64,000 nt of DNA from Actinomadura hallensis (GTDB taxonomy: Bacteria > Actinomycetota > Actinomycetes > Streptosporangiales > Streptosporangiaceae), in NCBI RefSeq assembly GCF_006716765.1, contig NZ_VFPO01000001.1:1364001-1428000 (forward strand), in the 5' to 3' direction. Under the pieces are notes generated by a model. It searched no databases, was not told the DNA's origin, and saw only the letters and a program-made list of their open reading frames with translations. The position numbers and the translations under genes were made by a program. Each line of letters starts with the position of its first letter. The first letter of the stretch is position 1. Shown in pieces: positions 1 to 9,557 of this stretch.

Positions 1-2
1 AT

Positions 3-953
3 GAGGGGCGCGACGTCGTCCTGGTCTCCAAGGACCTGCCGATGCGGGTGAAGGCGTCCGCCGTCGGCCTGGCCGCCGAGGAGTACCGGGCGGAGCTGGC
101 GGTCGTGGAGTCCGGCTGGACCGGGATGCGCGAACTGGAGGTGCCCGCGAGCCTCATCGAGGAGATGTTCGAGACCGGCAGCGCGGACATGGAGGAGGCG
201 CGGGACCTGCCGTGCCACACCGGCCTGCGGCTGCTGTCGGAGAAGGGGTCGGCGCTCGGCCGGACGCAGCCGGACAAGTCGGTGAAGCTCGTGCGGGGCG
301 ACCGGGAGGTGTTCGGGCTGCGGGGCCGGTCCGCCGAGCAGCGGATCGCGCTGGACCTGCTGATGGACGAGGACATCGGCATCGTCTCGCTCGGCGGCCG
401 GGCGGGCACCGGCAAGTCGGCCCTCGCCCTCTGCGCGGGCCTGGAGGCCGTGCTGGAGCGGGGGCGGCACCGCAAGGTCGTGGTGTTCCGCCCCCTGTAC
501 GCGGTCGGCGGCCAGGAGCTGGGCTACCTGCCCGGCACCGAGAACGAGAAGATGTCGCCGTGGGGGCAGGCCGTCTACGACACGCTGTCGGCGGTGACCA
601 CGCCCGAGGTCATCGAGGAGATCGTCGACCGCGACATGCTGGAGGTCCTGCCGCTCACGCACATCCGGGGGCGCTCGCTGCACGACGCGTTCGTGATCGT
701 GGACGAGGCGCAGTCGCTGGAGCGCGGCGTTCTGCTCACGGTCCTGTCGCGCATCGGCACGGGCTCGCGGGTCGTGCTGACCCACGACGTGGCGCAGCGC
801 GACAACCTGCGGGTGGGCAGGCATGACGGCGTCGCCGCGGTGGTGGAGCGGCTCAAGGGCCATCCGCTGTTCGCGCACGTGACGCTGACGCGCTCCGAGC
901 GGTCGCCGATCGCCGCCCTGGTGACGGACATGCTCGGCGACGTCGGCGCCTGA
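3..953 (+). CDS. PhoH family protein (PIN-PhoH type), 5' end outside the window
   Basis: The reading frame is open from the first bases, so the gene starts upstream of the window; 316 residues are visible. The first ~60 residues look like the end of a PIN nuclease domain ([14 protein letters not shown]). The rest is a PhoH ATPase with a P-loop ([13 protein letters not shown], about residue 130) and a Walker B/DEAQ box ([12 protein letters not shown]). PIN-PhoH fusions are known as ATP-dependent RNA-acting proteins with a toxin-like nuclease domain; the substrate here is unknown. A strong terminator follows directly. Family assignment is firm; cellular role is inferred from the family. Confidence 0.9.
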   Translation, partial: EGRDVVLVSKDLPMRVKASAVGLAAEEYRAELAVVESGWTGMRELEVPASLIEEMFETGSADMEEARDLPCHTGLRLLSEKGSALGRTQPDKSVKLVRGDREVFGLRGRSAEQRIALDLLMDEDIGIVSLGGRAGTGKSALALCAGLEAVLERGRHRKVVVFRPLYAVGGQELGYLPGTENEKMSPWGQAVYDTLSAVTTPEVIEEIVDRDMLEVLPLTHIRGRSLHDAFVIVDEAQSLERGVLLTVLSRIGTGSRVVLTHDVAQRDNLRVGRHDGVAAVVERLKGHPLFAHVTLTRSERSPIAALVTDMLGDVGA

Positions 954-989
954 ACGGCGCCCTGAAGCCGATACGAGGAAGTCCTGCAC

Positions 990-1021
990 GAACCCCGGTG
1001 GCCGAGGAGCCGCCGGGGTTC
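990..1021 (+). terminator. Rho-independent-type hairpin after phoH-like gene
   Basis: A 13-bp stem (GAACCCCGGTGGC paired with GCCGCCGGGGTTC, one G-T wobble) with a 6-nt loop lies 36 bp after the stop codon. There is only a weak T tract, as is usual in actinomycetes. Confidence 0.7.
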
Positions 1022-1417
1022 GTCGTCGCCGGGCGCCCTCGCGGGGGAACCCGCCGATACCCACGAAACGTGATCATTCCACCTCACTGCGTGTACTTGT
1101 GAGGAAGGTCACAGTTGACCCCTGAAGGGTCGAGAACCGCTGGTCCGTCGGGGGTTTCGGCGGTGTCCGGGCCGAGTTGACATCCGCCCCATCCGCAGCA
1201 TTTGTCTCGATCAGGTTGCGAAGCCTCCCGTGGCCTCAGGCATTGTGGCTCCCCGTAAGCACCCCCGAGCGGTGTCAGGCCTGCGGCGCGGCCCCCCGAA
1301 GACGCGCGGCGGACGCGGCACCGGTACGGGCCCGGGGCCGTCCGACGCGCGGCCGGGCCGGGGGTGAAACCAGTTCGCGCGCGTGTCCATGCGCGTGCGA
1401 CCGTCGGAAGGACCGCC
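1022..1417 (+). other. Long leader/intergenic region before the lytic transglycosylase gene
   Basis: About 400 bp without a convincing gene. A TTGACC at 1114-1119 could be a -35 element, but no clear -10 follows. The stretch could hold a structured 5' leader, since secreted wall hydrolases of actinomycetes often have one. I compared it with the c-di-AMP riboswitch pattern seen at 44441-44580 and found no match. Nothing else recognisable. Confidence 0.35.
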
Positions 1418-2539
1418 TTGTACGGAGACCGTCCCGGGTCCCCTAGGCGAGACGAACGACAGAGCTTTGCCCCCCAGGAGCCGTGGCAGGCCGCGGACTC
1501 CGCACCCGCGGCGCACGACCCGGCCCACGGCGCCGCCCCGAGCCCGGGCGGCGTGCACGACGCGTTCGTCCCCGCACCCCAGCCCCCCGCGCCCCGGCGC
1601 CCGGCCTTCGAAGCTCCCGTGGCCGGAGAGCCGGTGTCCGAGCGCCGCGCGCCCGCGGTCACCGCGCCCCAGCCCGCCGTGGCGCGCAACGACGACGTGA
1701 AGGTCGCCGGCGCGGACCGCACCCGGTCCTCCGCGTCCTCCGCGTCCGCTGGGGACACCCTCGGGCTCCAGGCCCTCCCGGACGGGCCCGGCGGGCTCGA
1801 CGGCCCCGCCGGAGGCCCCCGCGACGAGATCGCGTCCGGGGAGGGCCCCGCGGCCCGCCGTCCCGCCCCGAGCGGTGGTTCCGGCAGGCGCAACGGCATG
1901 CGGATCGCCGCGGTCGCCGCGGGCGCCGCGGTCGTGATCGGCGGTGGCGCCGCCGCCGCGTTCGCGCTGACGGGCGGCTCCGGCGGCGACGCCGCGACCG
2001 TGAAGCCGACCCAGCCGCTGGCCGACGCCGAGCCGGAGGTCGACCCGAAGGTCCTGGAGGAGCAGCGCCGCCGGCTGGCGTTGGAACGCGCCTCCCGCGA
2101 GACGCGCCAGTACAGCGGCAAGGGACTGGCCCTGCGCCCCAAGGGCGAGCCGCTCCCGACCAAGACGCCGGAGCAGAAGCCGACCACCGGCACCGGCGGC
2201 GGGAGCGCCGCTCCGGTCGCCGACCCCGTCCCGGCGGGCGAGGCGCAGCAGATCGCCAAGAGGATGATGCCGAGCTTCGGGTTCACCGGCGACGGCGAGT
2301 TCGGCTGCCTGGTGAAGCTGTGGAACAAGGAGAGCGGCTGGAGGACCAACGCCGCCAACCCCTCGTCCCAGGCGTACGGCATCCCGCAGGCCAACCCCGG
2401 CTCCAAGATGGCCAGCGCGGGCGCCGACTGGCGCACCAACCCCGCCACGCAGATCAAGTGGGGCCTCGGCTACATCAAGGACCGCTACGGCACTCCGTGC
2501 AAGGCCTGGGCGCACTCGCAGAGCGTCGGCTGGTACTGA
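1418..2539 (+). CDS. Lytic transglycosylase-like protein with one membrane anchor
   Basis: 373 residues from a TTG start chosen because GGAAGGA lies 5 nt upstream (1406-1412); the longer frame from 1364 has no such site. Residues 1-155 are Pro/Ala-rich and cytosolic in character. A hydrophobic segment rich in Ala/Gly/Val follows (about 163-187, AAVAAGAAVVIGGGAAAAFA). The C-terminal ~110 residues form a compact SLT/lysozyme-like domain with the glutamate in LWNKESGW, the YGIPQANPGSKM segment and AWAHSQSVGWY at the end. Such proteins cleave peptidoglycan glycan strands outside the membrane. Catalysis is inferred from the family. Convergent with fumC. Confidence 0.82.
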   Translation: MYGDRPGSPRRDERQSFAPQEPWQAADSAPAAHDPAHGAAPSPGGVHDAFVPAPQPPAPRRPAFEAPVAGEPVSERRAPAVTAPQPAVARNDDVKVAGADRTRSSASSASAGDTLGLQALPDGPGGLDGPAGGPRDEIASGEGPAARRPAPSGGSGRRNGMRIAAVAAGAAVVIGGGAAAAFALTGGSGGDAATVKPTQPLADAEPEVDPKVLEEQRRRLALERASRETRQYSGKGLALRPKGEPLPTKTPEQKPTTGTGGGSAAPVADPVPAGEAQQIAKRMMPSFGFTGDGEFGCLVKLWNKESGWRTNAANPSSQAYGIPQANPGSKMASAGADWRTNPATQIKWGLGYIKDRYGTPCKAWAHSQSVGWY

Positions 2540-2627
2540 GGAGCCTGAGGAGCCGCATAAGGGGTCGCCGGGAGCCGGGCGCGCCTCAGGGAGCGCGCAG
2601 AGGCCCTCCGGCGGTGGGCGTCGGCAG

Positions 2628-4022
2628 TCAAGGCGTGTTGGTCATTCCCAGCACGTCCAGGGCGGCGTCCAGCTCCTCCAGGGTCAGCTTGCCGTCCTCC
2701 ACGTAGCCGCGCTCGAGCACCACGTCGCGGATCGTCCTGCGCTCGCTGAGCGCCTGCTTGGCGACCTTGGCCGCCTCTTCGTAGCCGATGTAGCGGTTCA
2801 GCGGCGTCACGATCGACGGGGACGACTCGGCGTACTCGCGCATGCGGTCCACGTCGGCCTCGATGCCGTCCACGCAGCGGTCGGCGAACAGCCGGGACGC
2901 GTTCGCCAGCAGCGTGATCGACTCCAGGACGTTGCGGGCCAGCATCGGCAGCATCACGTTCAGCTCGAAGTTGCCGGACGCGCCGCCGAACGCGACCGCC
3001 GCGTCGTTCCCGATGACCTGGGCGCAGACCTGCAGGACCGCCTCGGGGATCACCGGGTTCACCTTGCCCGGCATGATCGACGAGCCGGGCTGCAGGTCGG
3101 GCAGCCGGATCTCGGCCAGCCCGGCGCGCGGCCCCGAGCCCATCCAGCGCACGTCGTTGGCGATCTTGTGGAGGCTCACCGCGACCGTGCGGAGCGCGCC
3201 GCTGGCCTCCACCAGCCCGTCCCGCGCGCCCTGCGCCTCGAAGTGGTCGCGGGCCTCGGTCAGCGGCAGGCCCGTGGCCCGCGCGATCTCCTCGATGACG
3301 CGCCCGGCGAACCCCTCCGGGGTGTTGATGCCGGTGCCGACCGCCGTGCCGCCGAGCGGCAGCTCCGCCAGCCGCGGGACGACCGCCTCCAGGCGCTCCA
3401 CGCCGTGCCCGATCTGAGCGGCGTACCCGCCGAACTCCTGGCCCAGCGTCACCGGCGTGGCGTCCATGAGGTGCGTGCGGCCGGACTTCACCGCCGTGCG
3501 GTACTCGTCCGCCTTGCGGGTCAGCGCGTTCTGCAGATGCCTCAGGGCGGGGATCAGGTCGTTGAGGACGGCCCCGGTCGCCGCGATGTGGATCGACGAC
3601 GGGAACACGTCGTTGGACGACTGGGAGGCGTTCACGTGGTCGTTGGGGTGGACGGGGCGGCCGAGCCGCTCCTGCGCCAGCGTCGCCACGACCTCGTTGG
3701 CGTTCATGTTGGACGAGGTCCCGGACCCGGTCTGGAACACGTCGACGGGGAACTGGTCGTCCCACCTGCCGTCCGCGACCTCCCGGGCGGCCTCGGCGAT
3801 CGCGGCCGCGAGGTCCTTGTCGAGCACCCCGAGCTCGGCGTTCACGGTCGCCGCGGCGGCCTTGACGTGGCCCAGCGCGGCGATGTGCGCGGCCTCCAGC
3901 GTCCGTCCCGAGATCGGGAAGTTCTCCACGGCGCGCTGCGTCTGCGCCCGCCACTTCGCCGCCGCCGGAACCCGGACCTCCCCCATGGAGTCATGCTCGA
4001 CCCGGAACTCGCGCTCACCCAT
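2628..4022 (-). CDS. fumC: Fumarate hydratase, class II
   Basis: 464 residues, the usual size of iron-independent tetrameric fumarases, which interconvert fumarate and L-malate in the TCA cycle. Diagnostic segments are [37 protein letters not shown] and the fumarase/aspartase signature [12 protein letters not shown]. The ATG at 4022 is preceded by GGAGGTGA at a good distance, so it is preferred over the in-frame ATG twelve codons later. A class I iron-sulfur fumarase lies 1.5 kb away on the same strand, so the cell has two unrelated enzymes for the same step. Confidence 0.96.
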   Translation of the reverse strand: MGEREFRVEHDSMGEVRVPAAAKWRAQTQRAVENFPISGRTLEAAHIAALGHVKAAAATVNAELGVLDKDLAAAIAEAAREVADGRWDDQFPVDVFQTGSGTSSNMNANEVVATLAQERLGRPVHPNDHVNASQSSNDVFPSSIHIAATGAVLNDLIPALRHLQNALTRKADEYRTAVKSGRTHLMDATPVTLGQEFGGYAAQIGHGVERLEAVVPRLAELPLGGTAVGTGINTPEGFAGRVIEEIARATGLPLTEARDHFEAQGARDGLVEASGALRTVAVSLHKIANDVRWMGSGPRAGLAEIRLPDLQPGSSIMPGKVNPVIPEAVLQVCAQVIGNDAAVAFGGASGNFELNVMLPMLARNVLESITLLANASRLFADRCVDGIEADVDRMREYAESSPSIVTPLNRYIGYEEAAKVAKQALSERRTIRDVVLERGYVEDGKLTLEELDAALDVLGMTNTP

Positions 4023-4140
4023 GGCACGTCACCTCCGCCTGGAACCTGTTCGCCGTCTCTCATGGCAGCCACTCCGGTGGCTACCCCATTCCCGGGCGGA
4101 GCGTTCCGGGACCAAGGTCACTCCCGGCGGAGGACCCGGG

Positions 4141-5400
4141 TCACTCCTTGTTGATGGTGTAGTTCTTGCGTTCCCCGGGTTCGCCGACGGGTTTCTGCTC
4201 GCCGTTCACCCAGACGTCGCAGGCGGACGCGTCGTAGATCACGGCGTTGATGCGCGGCTGGTCGTACTGCCGCGCCTCGTCGGCCTTCAGCGTCTCGTCG
4301 CTGAGCACCGTTATCACGTTGCCCGGGACCGACACGAAGATCTTGCAGTTGTCGTTGCGGGCCCGGACGACCAGGGTGCTGGTGTCGATGCCGGGCGGGA
4401 CCTGCGCGTCGCCGCTGGCGGGACTGGACGTCGTCTCGGTCGCGGTGGGGCCGGGGCCCTCCCTCATCATGCCGACGATGAGCGCGGTGGCGCCGATGCC
4501 GCAGGAGGCCACGGTCGCGCCGATGAGCGCGATCACGGCCATCAGGCGGTAGCGCGGCGTCGTCTGGCGCCGCCCGGACCGGGGACCCGCCATCGCCCGC
4601 TCCAGGCGGTCGACGGCGCGGGCGTGGCTGAGGCGCCGCGTCGGGTTCTTCTCCAGCAGGCCGGTGATCACGGGCGCGAGGGCGCCGGCGTTCTGCGGGA
4701 CCGGGGGAGACTCGTTGGCCAGCGCGCTCAGCGTCGCCATCACGTTCTCGCGCTCGAACGGGGGATGGCCCTCCAGCGCGGCGTACAGGGTCGCGCCCAG
4801 CGACCAGAGGTCGGACCGGGGGGTCGCCTTCTCGCCTGCGGCCACCTCGGGGGCGACGTAGGCGGGCGAGCCCATGAAGTGGCCCGTCTTCGTCAGGCTG
4901 GCCGACCCCGACGAGAACGCGAGGCCGAAGTCGGTGAGCACGACCCGGTCGCCGTCCAGCAGGACGTTGCTGGGCTTGAGGTCGCGGTGCACTATCCCGG
5001 CCTTGTGCGCGGTGTTGAGGGCGTCCAGGAGGGCACGGCCGATGTGCGCGACGCGTTCGGGGGGCAGCGGGCCCGACGTCTCGATGAGGTGCTCGAGGCT
5101 GGGCGCCTCGATCATCTCCATCACGATCCAGGGACGGCCCTGTTCGATGACTACGTCGTACACCTCGACGATGGAGTGCGTGCGCAGCTGAGCCGGCGCG
5201 CGCGCCTCTCTGAGGGTGCGGCGGTAGAAGACCACCCGGTCGTCCTCGGACAGGTCCTCCGGGAGGCGCAGCTCTTTGATCGCCACCGAGCGATCGAGGA
5301 GCTCGTCGTGGCCTCTCCAGACCGTGCCGTTGGCACCCTGACCTATCTCCGAGACCAGCCGGTAGCGCGTCGCTAGAACGAGGCGCTCTGACTGTGACAT
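4141..5400 (-). CDS. Ser/Thr protein kinase with a single transmembrane segment
   Basis: 419 residues. The Hanks-type kinase domain spans about 12-265: Gly-rich loop GQGANGTV, invariant lysine in AIKEL (K42), catalytic loop HRDLKPSN (138-145), DFG (157-159) and APE in YVAPEVAAG. One membrane helix covers about 286-311, and a short extracytoplasmic domain of ~110 residues follows that is not PASTA-like and contains two cysteines. The extracellular part probably senses an unknown signal. It sits between the two fumarase genes on the same strand with ~120-150 bp spacers, so a shared operon is possible but not shown. Confidence 0.92.
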   Translation of the reverse strand: MSQSERLVLATRYRLVSEIGQGANGTVWRGHDELLDRSVAIKELRLPEDLSEDDRVVFYRRTLREARAPAQLRTHSIVEVYDVVIEQGRPWIVMEMIEAPSLEHLIETSGPLPPERVAHIGRALLDALNTAHKAGIVHRDLKPSNVLLDGDRVVLTDFGLAFSSGSASLTKTGHFMGSPAYVAPEVAAGEKATPRSDLWSLGATLYAALEGHPPFERENVMATLSALANESPPVPQNAGALAPVITGLLEKNPTRRLSHARAVDRLERAMAGPRSGRRQTTPRYRLMAVIALIGATVASCGIGATALIVGMMREGPGPTATETTSSPASGDAQVPPGIDTSTLVVRARNDNCKIFVSVPGNVITVLSDETLKADEARQYDQPRINAVIYDASACDVWVNGEQKPVGEPGERKNYTINKE

Positions 5401-5549
5401 GGCGGAAAAGATACCGGAGTGGCCAGGCGGTCATCGGGGAGACCTCATTACCAACGCGGATTTTGGCTCGATAATGTGACCTACCGGCCGGAAACATCCG
5501 TAATGGGCTTCCCGCCCGGCCCCGGGGAGGGGCCGGGGGACTCCGCCGG

Positions 5550-7190
5550 TCAGCGCCTGCCGATGGTGAGGACGGGGCCGCCGGTGTCCGCGAAAAAGTC
5601 CTCGCCCTTGTCGTCCACCACGATGAACGCGGGGAAGTCCTCCACCTCGATCTTCCAGACGGCCTCCATGCCGAGCTCGGGGTACTCCAGGACCTCCACC
5701 TTCTTGATGCAGTCCTGGGCGAGGCGGGCGGCGGGGCCGCCGATCGAGCCGAGGTAGAAGCCGCCGTACTTCTTGCAGGCGTCGGTGACCTGCTTGGACC
5801 GGTTGCCCTTGGCCAGCATGACCAGCGAGCCGCCGGCGGCCTGGAACTGCTCGACGTAGGAGTCCATCCGCCCGGCCGTGGTCGGGCCGAACGAGCCGGA
5901 CGCGTAGCCCTCCGGCGTCTTGGCCGGGCCCGCGTAGTACACGGCGTGGTCGCGCATGTACTGCGGCATGGGCTCGCCCGCGTCGAGCCGCTCCTTGATC
6001 TTGGCGTGCGCGATGTCGCGGGCGACGACCAGCGGCCCGGTCAGCGACAGCCGCGTCTTCACCGGGTACCGGGTCAGCTCGGCCCGGATCTCGTCCATCG
6101 GGCGGTTCAGGTCGATCCGCACGACCTGGTCGTCGAGCTCGTCGTCGGTGGTGTCGGGGAGGTACTGCGCCGGGTCGGTCTCCAGCCGCTCCAGGAACAC
6201 GCCCTCCGCGGTGATCTTGGCGAGGGCCTGCCGGTCGGCGCTGCACGACACCGCGATCGCGACCGGGCAGGACGCCCCGTGCCGCGGCAGCCGGATGACC
6301 CGCACGTCGTGGCAGAAGTACTTGCCGCCGAACTGGGCGCCGATGCCGAGCTTCTGCGTCAGCTCGAACACCTGCAGCTCCAGCTCCAGGTCGCGGAACC
6401 CGTGGCCCAGCGGCGACCCCTCGGTCGGCATGGAGTCCAGGTAGTGCGCCGACGCGTACTTGGCGGTCTTGAGCGCGTACTCCGCGGACGTGCCGCCGAC
6501 GACGATCGCCAGGTGGTACGGCGGGCAGGCCGCGGTGCCGAGCGAGCGGATCTTCTCCTCCAGGAAGGACATCATCCGCTTCGGATTCAGAACGGCCTTC
6601 GTTTCCTGGTAGAGGAACGACTTGTTCGCACTGCCGCCGCCCTTGGCCATGAAAAGGAACTTGTACTCGTCGCCGGCGGTCGCGTACAGCTCGATCTGCG
6701 CGGGAAGGTTGGTGCCGGTGTTCTTCTCGTCCCACATCGTGAGCGGCGCCATCTGCGAGTAGCGCAGGTTCAACCTCGTGTAGGCGTCGTAAACGCCGCG
6801 GGAGATGTGCTCCTCGTCCTTACCGTCGGTCAGGACGTGCTGGCCGCGCTTGCCCATCACGATCGCGGTGCCGGTGTCCTGGCACATCGGCAGGACCCCG
6901 CCGGACGCGATGCCCGCGTTCTTCAGCAGGTCGAGCGCCACGAAACGGTCGTTGGGGGACGCCTCAGGGTCGTCCAGGATCCGCCGGAGCTGCGCCAGGT
7001 GCGCGGGACGCAGCAGGTGCGCGACGTCGCGCATGGCGGTCTCGGTGAGCAGCCGCAGCGCCTCCGGCTCGACCTGCAGGAACCTCCGCCCGTTCGCCTC
7101 GAACGTCGAGACCCCGTCGGAGGTCAGGAGCCGGTAGTCGGTGTCGTCCGGGCCGAGCGGAAGCAGGTCGGTGAAGGAGAACTCAGGCAT
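5550..7190 (-). CDS. Fumarate hydratase, class I (iron-sulfur type)
   Basis: 546 residues, typical of single-chain FumA/FumB-type enzymes that use a [4Fe-4S] cluster to hydrate fumarate to malate. Recognisable segments are [17 protein letters not shown] in the N-terminal half, [27 protein letters not shown] and the C-terminal [10 protein letters not shown] and [14 protein letters not shown]. The cysteines in MCQDTG and ACPPYH fit cluster ligands. The start is the ATG at 7190 (MPEFSF), the natural size for the family; the frame runs open further upstream because of GC bias. Its first three codons lie inside the 442-bp direct repeat that flanks the neighbouring insertion. Divergent from the mocR fragment. 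Confidence 0.95.
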   Translation of the reverse strand: MPEFSFTDLLPLGPDDTDYRLLTSDGVSTFEANGRRFLQVEPEALRLLTETAMRDVAHLLRPAHLAQLRRILDDPEASPNDRFVALDLLKNAGIASGGVLPMCQDTGTAIVMGKRGQHVLTDGKDEEHISRGVYDAYTRLNLRYSQMAPLTMWDEKNTGTNLPAQIELYATAGDEYKFLFMAKGGGSANKSFLYQETKAVLNPKRMMSFLEEKIRSLGTAACPPYHLAIVVGGTSAEYALKTAKYASAHYLDSMPTEGSPLGHGFRDLELELQVFELTQKLGIGAQFGGKYFCHDVRVIRLPRHGASCPVAIAVSCSADRQALAKITAEGVFLERLETDPAQYLPDTTDDELDDQVVRIDLNRPMDEIRAELTRYPVKTRLSLTGPLVVARDIAHAKIKERLDAGEPMPQYMRDHAVYYAGPAKTPEGYASGSFGPTTAGRMDSYVEQFQAAGGSLVMLAKGNRSKQVTDACKKYGGFYLGSIGGPAARLAQDCIKKVEVLEYPELGMEAVWKIEVEDFPAFIVVDDKGEDFFADTGGPVLTIGRR

Positions 7191-7623
7191 CTCAAGCAGA
7201 TCCTCGCGCGAGACGGATGGGGACCGGATCACAGGGTACGACCAGCCGGTCGGGGCCGGGCACCGCACCCGGCGGTGACGCGCGGGCGCCCCTCCGGCGC
7301 TGAACGTGATGTGACCGACCTTCATCTCCCCCTCGACCGGTCCGCCGGGAGGCTGGCCGCCCAGATCGCCGGCGGCCTGCGCGCGGCCGTGCGCTCCGGC
7401 CGCCTGACCGCCGGGACGAGGCTGCCGTCGAGCCGCGAGCTGGCCCGCGACCTCGACGTCTCGCGCGGCGTCGTCGTCACCGCCTACGAGCAGCTGACCG
7501 CGGAGGGGTTCCTCGTGGCGCGGCGGGGCGACGGCACCCGCGTCGCGCCGACGGCCCGTCCCGCGGCGGACCGCGCGGCGGCCCCCGCCGGTTCCCCGCC
7601 TCCCGTTCCCCGGCCGCGGCCCG
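7182..7623. repeat. 442-bp direct repeat, left copy
   Basis: Matches 14121-14562 at 439 of 442 positions. It contains fumarase codons 1-3, the 120-bp divergent promoter region and mocR codons 1-104. The three differences are one intergenic change, one synonymous change (Thr ACC/ACG) and one Ala/Val change. Sequence identity stops abruptly at both ends, so these are the junctions of the insertion. Confidence 0.95.
7311..7623 (+). pseudogene. Truncated MocR/PdxR-type regulator (N-terminal fragment)
   Basis: Codons 1-104 of the same gene that is intact at 14250-15683. They encode the GntR-type winged helix ([20 protein letters not shown]) and the start of the linker. Homology ends at 7623, and the frame then runs through unrelated phage-derived DNA to a stop near 8006. 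The aminotransferase domain is missing. If translated, a DNA-binding domain without its effector domain would result, which could compete with the intact regulator for the fumarase/mocR operator region. Confidence 0.88.
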
Positions 7624-7662
7624 CTGCGCGACCTGCGCAAGCCCAAGCTGGACGAGCGAATC

Positions 7663-8355
7663 GTGCACCCGTTCACCTGGGCCGACCTGTGCAAGCCCCG
7701 CGAGGAGCAGCAGCAGCGCGAGGAGTGGACGCCGCACGGCCCCGCCACGGCTGTCTACGACTACGTCGCCGCGGTGCTGCTGGACATCCACGCCGGGGCG
7801 CGCGAACTGGAGGCCGACCTGAAGTACCGGGTCGCCGGACGCGCCCCCGAGCCGCGCGGCGGCTCCGACGTCAACACCCGCGCCGCCCTGAAGTCGATCG
7901 TGCGGCTCGCCGAGGCCCTCGACGAGGAGCAGGTGAAGGCCGCCGCCCGCATCGTCGGCCGGTGGGCCACCACGGCCCGGCGGCTGCGCGACGTCGACGA
8001 AGCTGAACGCTGGGAACCGCTGCCCCGCCGCCCCGGCGCGCTCCCGCCGCCGTGCGACTACTGCGAGACGTACTCGCTGCGCTGGAACCGCCGGTCCGGC
8101 GAAGTGAGGTGCTGCAACCCCGAGTGCCTCGACGCCGACGGGCGCCGCGGCGTGCGATGCATCGGCGTCGCGAACGAGGTGGACCACGTCGGCGCCAACG
8201 ACGACCACCGGCTCGACAACCTCCGCGCCGTCTGCGCCCCCTGCCACCGCACCCGCACAGGCAGGCAGGGCCGGGCGGCCCAGCCCAAGCGCAAGCGCGA
8301 ACCCGAGCCGCATCCAGGCATGATCAGCGGCCCGCGCGACCGTCACACAGCGTGA
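7663..8355 (+). CDS. Chimeric phage-derived ORF: zinc-ribbon protein joined to HNH nuclease C-terminus
   Basis: Up to 230 residues from GTG 7663; the open frame begins at the repeat junction and reads [17 protein letters not shown] just before it, so the original start was probably cut off. Residues 1-160 resemble a small actinophage protein ending in a zinc ribbon ([11 protein letters not shown]...CCNPEC). At the GRR/GVRC boundary near 8145 the sequence changes to the end of a phage HNH endonuclease ([24 protein letters not shown], abbreviated here to its key D-H, N and C-x2-CH residues) with its usual tail PEPHPGMI. The first zinc-binding half of the HNH domain is missing. Probably an in-frame deletion product with no nuclease activity. 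Confidence 0.6.
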   Translation: MHPFTWADLCKPREEQQQREEWTPHGPATAVYDYVAAVLLDIHAGARELEADLKYRVAGRAPEPRGGSDVNTRAALKSIVRLAEALDEEQVKAAARIVGRWATTARRLRDVDEAERWEPLPRRPGALPPPCDYCETYSLRWNRRSGEVRCCNPECLDADGRRGVRCIGVANEVDHVGANDDHRLDNLRAVCAPCHRTRTGRQGRAAQPKRKREPEPHPGMISGPRDRHTA

Positions 8356-8870
8356 CCGAGGGGAGGGGGGAGGCCCCCTACCTGCAAGTCGAACGCACTA
8401 TCGGCGGCAACACCTCCGGCAGCCTGTCGGGCCGGTACTTCAACGGCGACGGCGTGTACGCCAAGAGCGTCAGCCGCTCATCCGACCGCATCTACGGCTA
8501 CGGCCGCCCCAACTACGCAAGCGAGGACGACATGCGGCTCAGCGACACCGTCAAGGTCAAGGACTGGGTCCGGAAGCGGTGGCCGAAGGACAAGGGCCTC
8601 GCCGACGGCGCGATCACCGTCAACACCGCGCTGGGCAGCGGCTACGCCTACTCCCGCATCGCGGCCGACACCAGCGGCCAGGTGCTCACGCTGCTCAAGA
8701 GCGTCGCCGACCGGGTCGGAGCCCCCGTCGAGGTCGACGCCGTCGCCGTCGCCCAGGCGGTCCTCGCGCAGCTCACCCCCGAACGGATCGCCGCCGCGAT
8801 CCCCGCCGAGATCGCGGAGCAGGTCGTGTCCGCGCTCGGCGCCCGTCTCGCCCCCGAGGAGGGCCCGTGA
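8352..8870 (+). pseudogene. C-terminal remnant of a phage CHAP-type endolysin
   Basis: An ORF of 172 codons from GTG 8352, which overlaps the preceding stop (GTGA). The segment GNTSGSLSGRYFNGDGVYAK followed by RIYGYGRPNY is typical of the last strands of a CHAP/NlpC amidase domain. After it come a linker and the helical tail AQAVLAQLTPERIAAAIPAE found at the ends of actinophage lysins. The catalytic Cys and His segments are absent, so the enzyme is truncated at its 5' side. The position directly before a holin-like gene matches a phage lysis cassette. Assignment rests on pattern recognition, not a search. Confidence 0.55.
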
Positions 8871-9037
8871 AGATCTCCGCCTACTGGAAGTCGGTGATCG
8901 CGTCGCTGGCGCCGGTGCTGGCGACCGTCCAGGCCGCGGCCGACGACGGCGCGTTCGACAGCAGCGAGGGCATCACGATCGCCATCGCCCTGCTGATCGC
9001 GTTCGGCGTCTACCGGGTGCCCAACAAGCAGGCGTAG
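8867..9037 (+). CDS. Holin-like small membrane protein
   Basis: 56 residues from GTG 8867, overlapping the lysin stop by GTGA and preceded by GAGGAGG. The N-terminal amphipathic part (KISAYWKSVIASLAPVLATV) and a hydrophobic segment (GITIAIALLIAFGVY) end in a basic tail, as in small actinophage holins such as DUF7439-like proteins. It is the only apparently complete phage gene in the element and is followed by a strong terminator. Confidence 0.6.
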   Translation: MKISAYWKSVIASLAPVLATVQAAADDGAFDSSEGITIAIALLIAFGVYRVPNKQA

Positions 9038-9074
9038 CCTGGTCCCGCCGGCGGGAGGGGAAGCCCGCCCGGCG

Positions 9075-9112
9075 AACGCCCCCGCCCTCCTCCGGGAGGT
9101 GCGGGGGCGTTC
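9075..9112 (+). terminator. Strong hairpin terminator after the lysis-type genes
   Basis: AACGCCCCCGC pairs with GCGGGGGCGTT around an inner CCTCC/GGAGG stem, followed by a short T/C tract. It also faces the convergent minus-strand gene ending at 9123. Confidence 0.8.
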
Positions 9113-9122
9113 TTCGTCGTGC

Positions 9123-9557
9123 TCAGTGGCAGCCGTCGGCCGCCCCTACGACCGCCATGCACACCAGCATCCCGCCGCGCAGCCACAGCGCGTACGACGG
9201 CCAGCAGCCCGTCTGGATCGCCAGCAGCGCCCGCTCGGCGCGGTCGTCGCCGCGCACCCAGTCGGGGACGGGATTCAGGGCGTGCTCGCACGCCTTCTCC
9301 CACTCGCCGGCCAGCCAGTCCCGCGCGGCGGCCGGATCGGGCCAGGTGCCCTGCAGCAGCCGCGGCGACTTGCGCAGCCATTCGGCGGTGCGGACCGGCG
9401 GCCGGTCCGGGCTGGCGAGATCAAGAGAGTCGGCCTTACCGAGCCGCTCCCATTCCTGCCCGCTGCCGGTCCACAGGTAGCCGTGCCAGTGCGTAGGCGC
9501 AGGCTGCGGCCGGTCGGGCCGCCGGGTGGTGTCCGGTGCGATCGCATGGGTGGTCAT
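9123..9557 (-). CDS. Hypothetical protein
   Basis: 144 residues from the ATG at 9557, whose first bases overlap the stop of the upstream phosphotransferase (ATGA), so the two are probably co-translated. The sequence is Trp-rich (THWHGYLWTG, EWLRKSPRLL) with a mildly hydrophobic C-terminus and no recognised domain. Lies inside the mosaic element. No function can be assigned. Confidence 0.6.
   Translation of the reverse strand: MTTHAIAPDTTRRPDRPQPAPTHWHGYLWTGSGQEWERLGKADSLDLASPDRPPVRTAEWLRKSPRLLQGTWPDPAAARDWLAGEWEKACEHALNPVPDWVRGDDRAERALLAIQTGCWPSYALWLRGGMLVCMAVVGAADGCH

Noticed and set aside
1022..1417. Possible second c-di-AMP riboswitch before the lytic transglycosylase
   Set aside because: GGGGGTGAAACC resembles one box, but the GGGGACCC and CCGTCAGCTAACC elements are missing.
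3457..5376. Plus-strand ORF of 639 codons opposite fumC and the kinase
   Set aside because: Composition of an antisense shadow; both minus-strand genes have full sets of family motifs.
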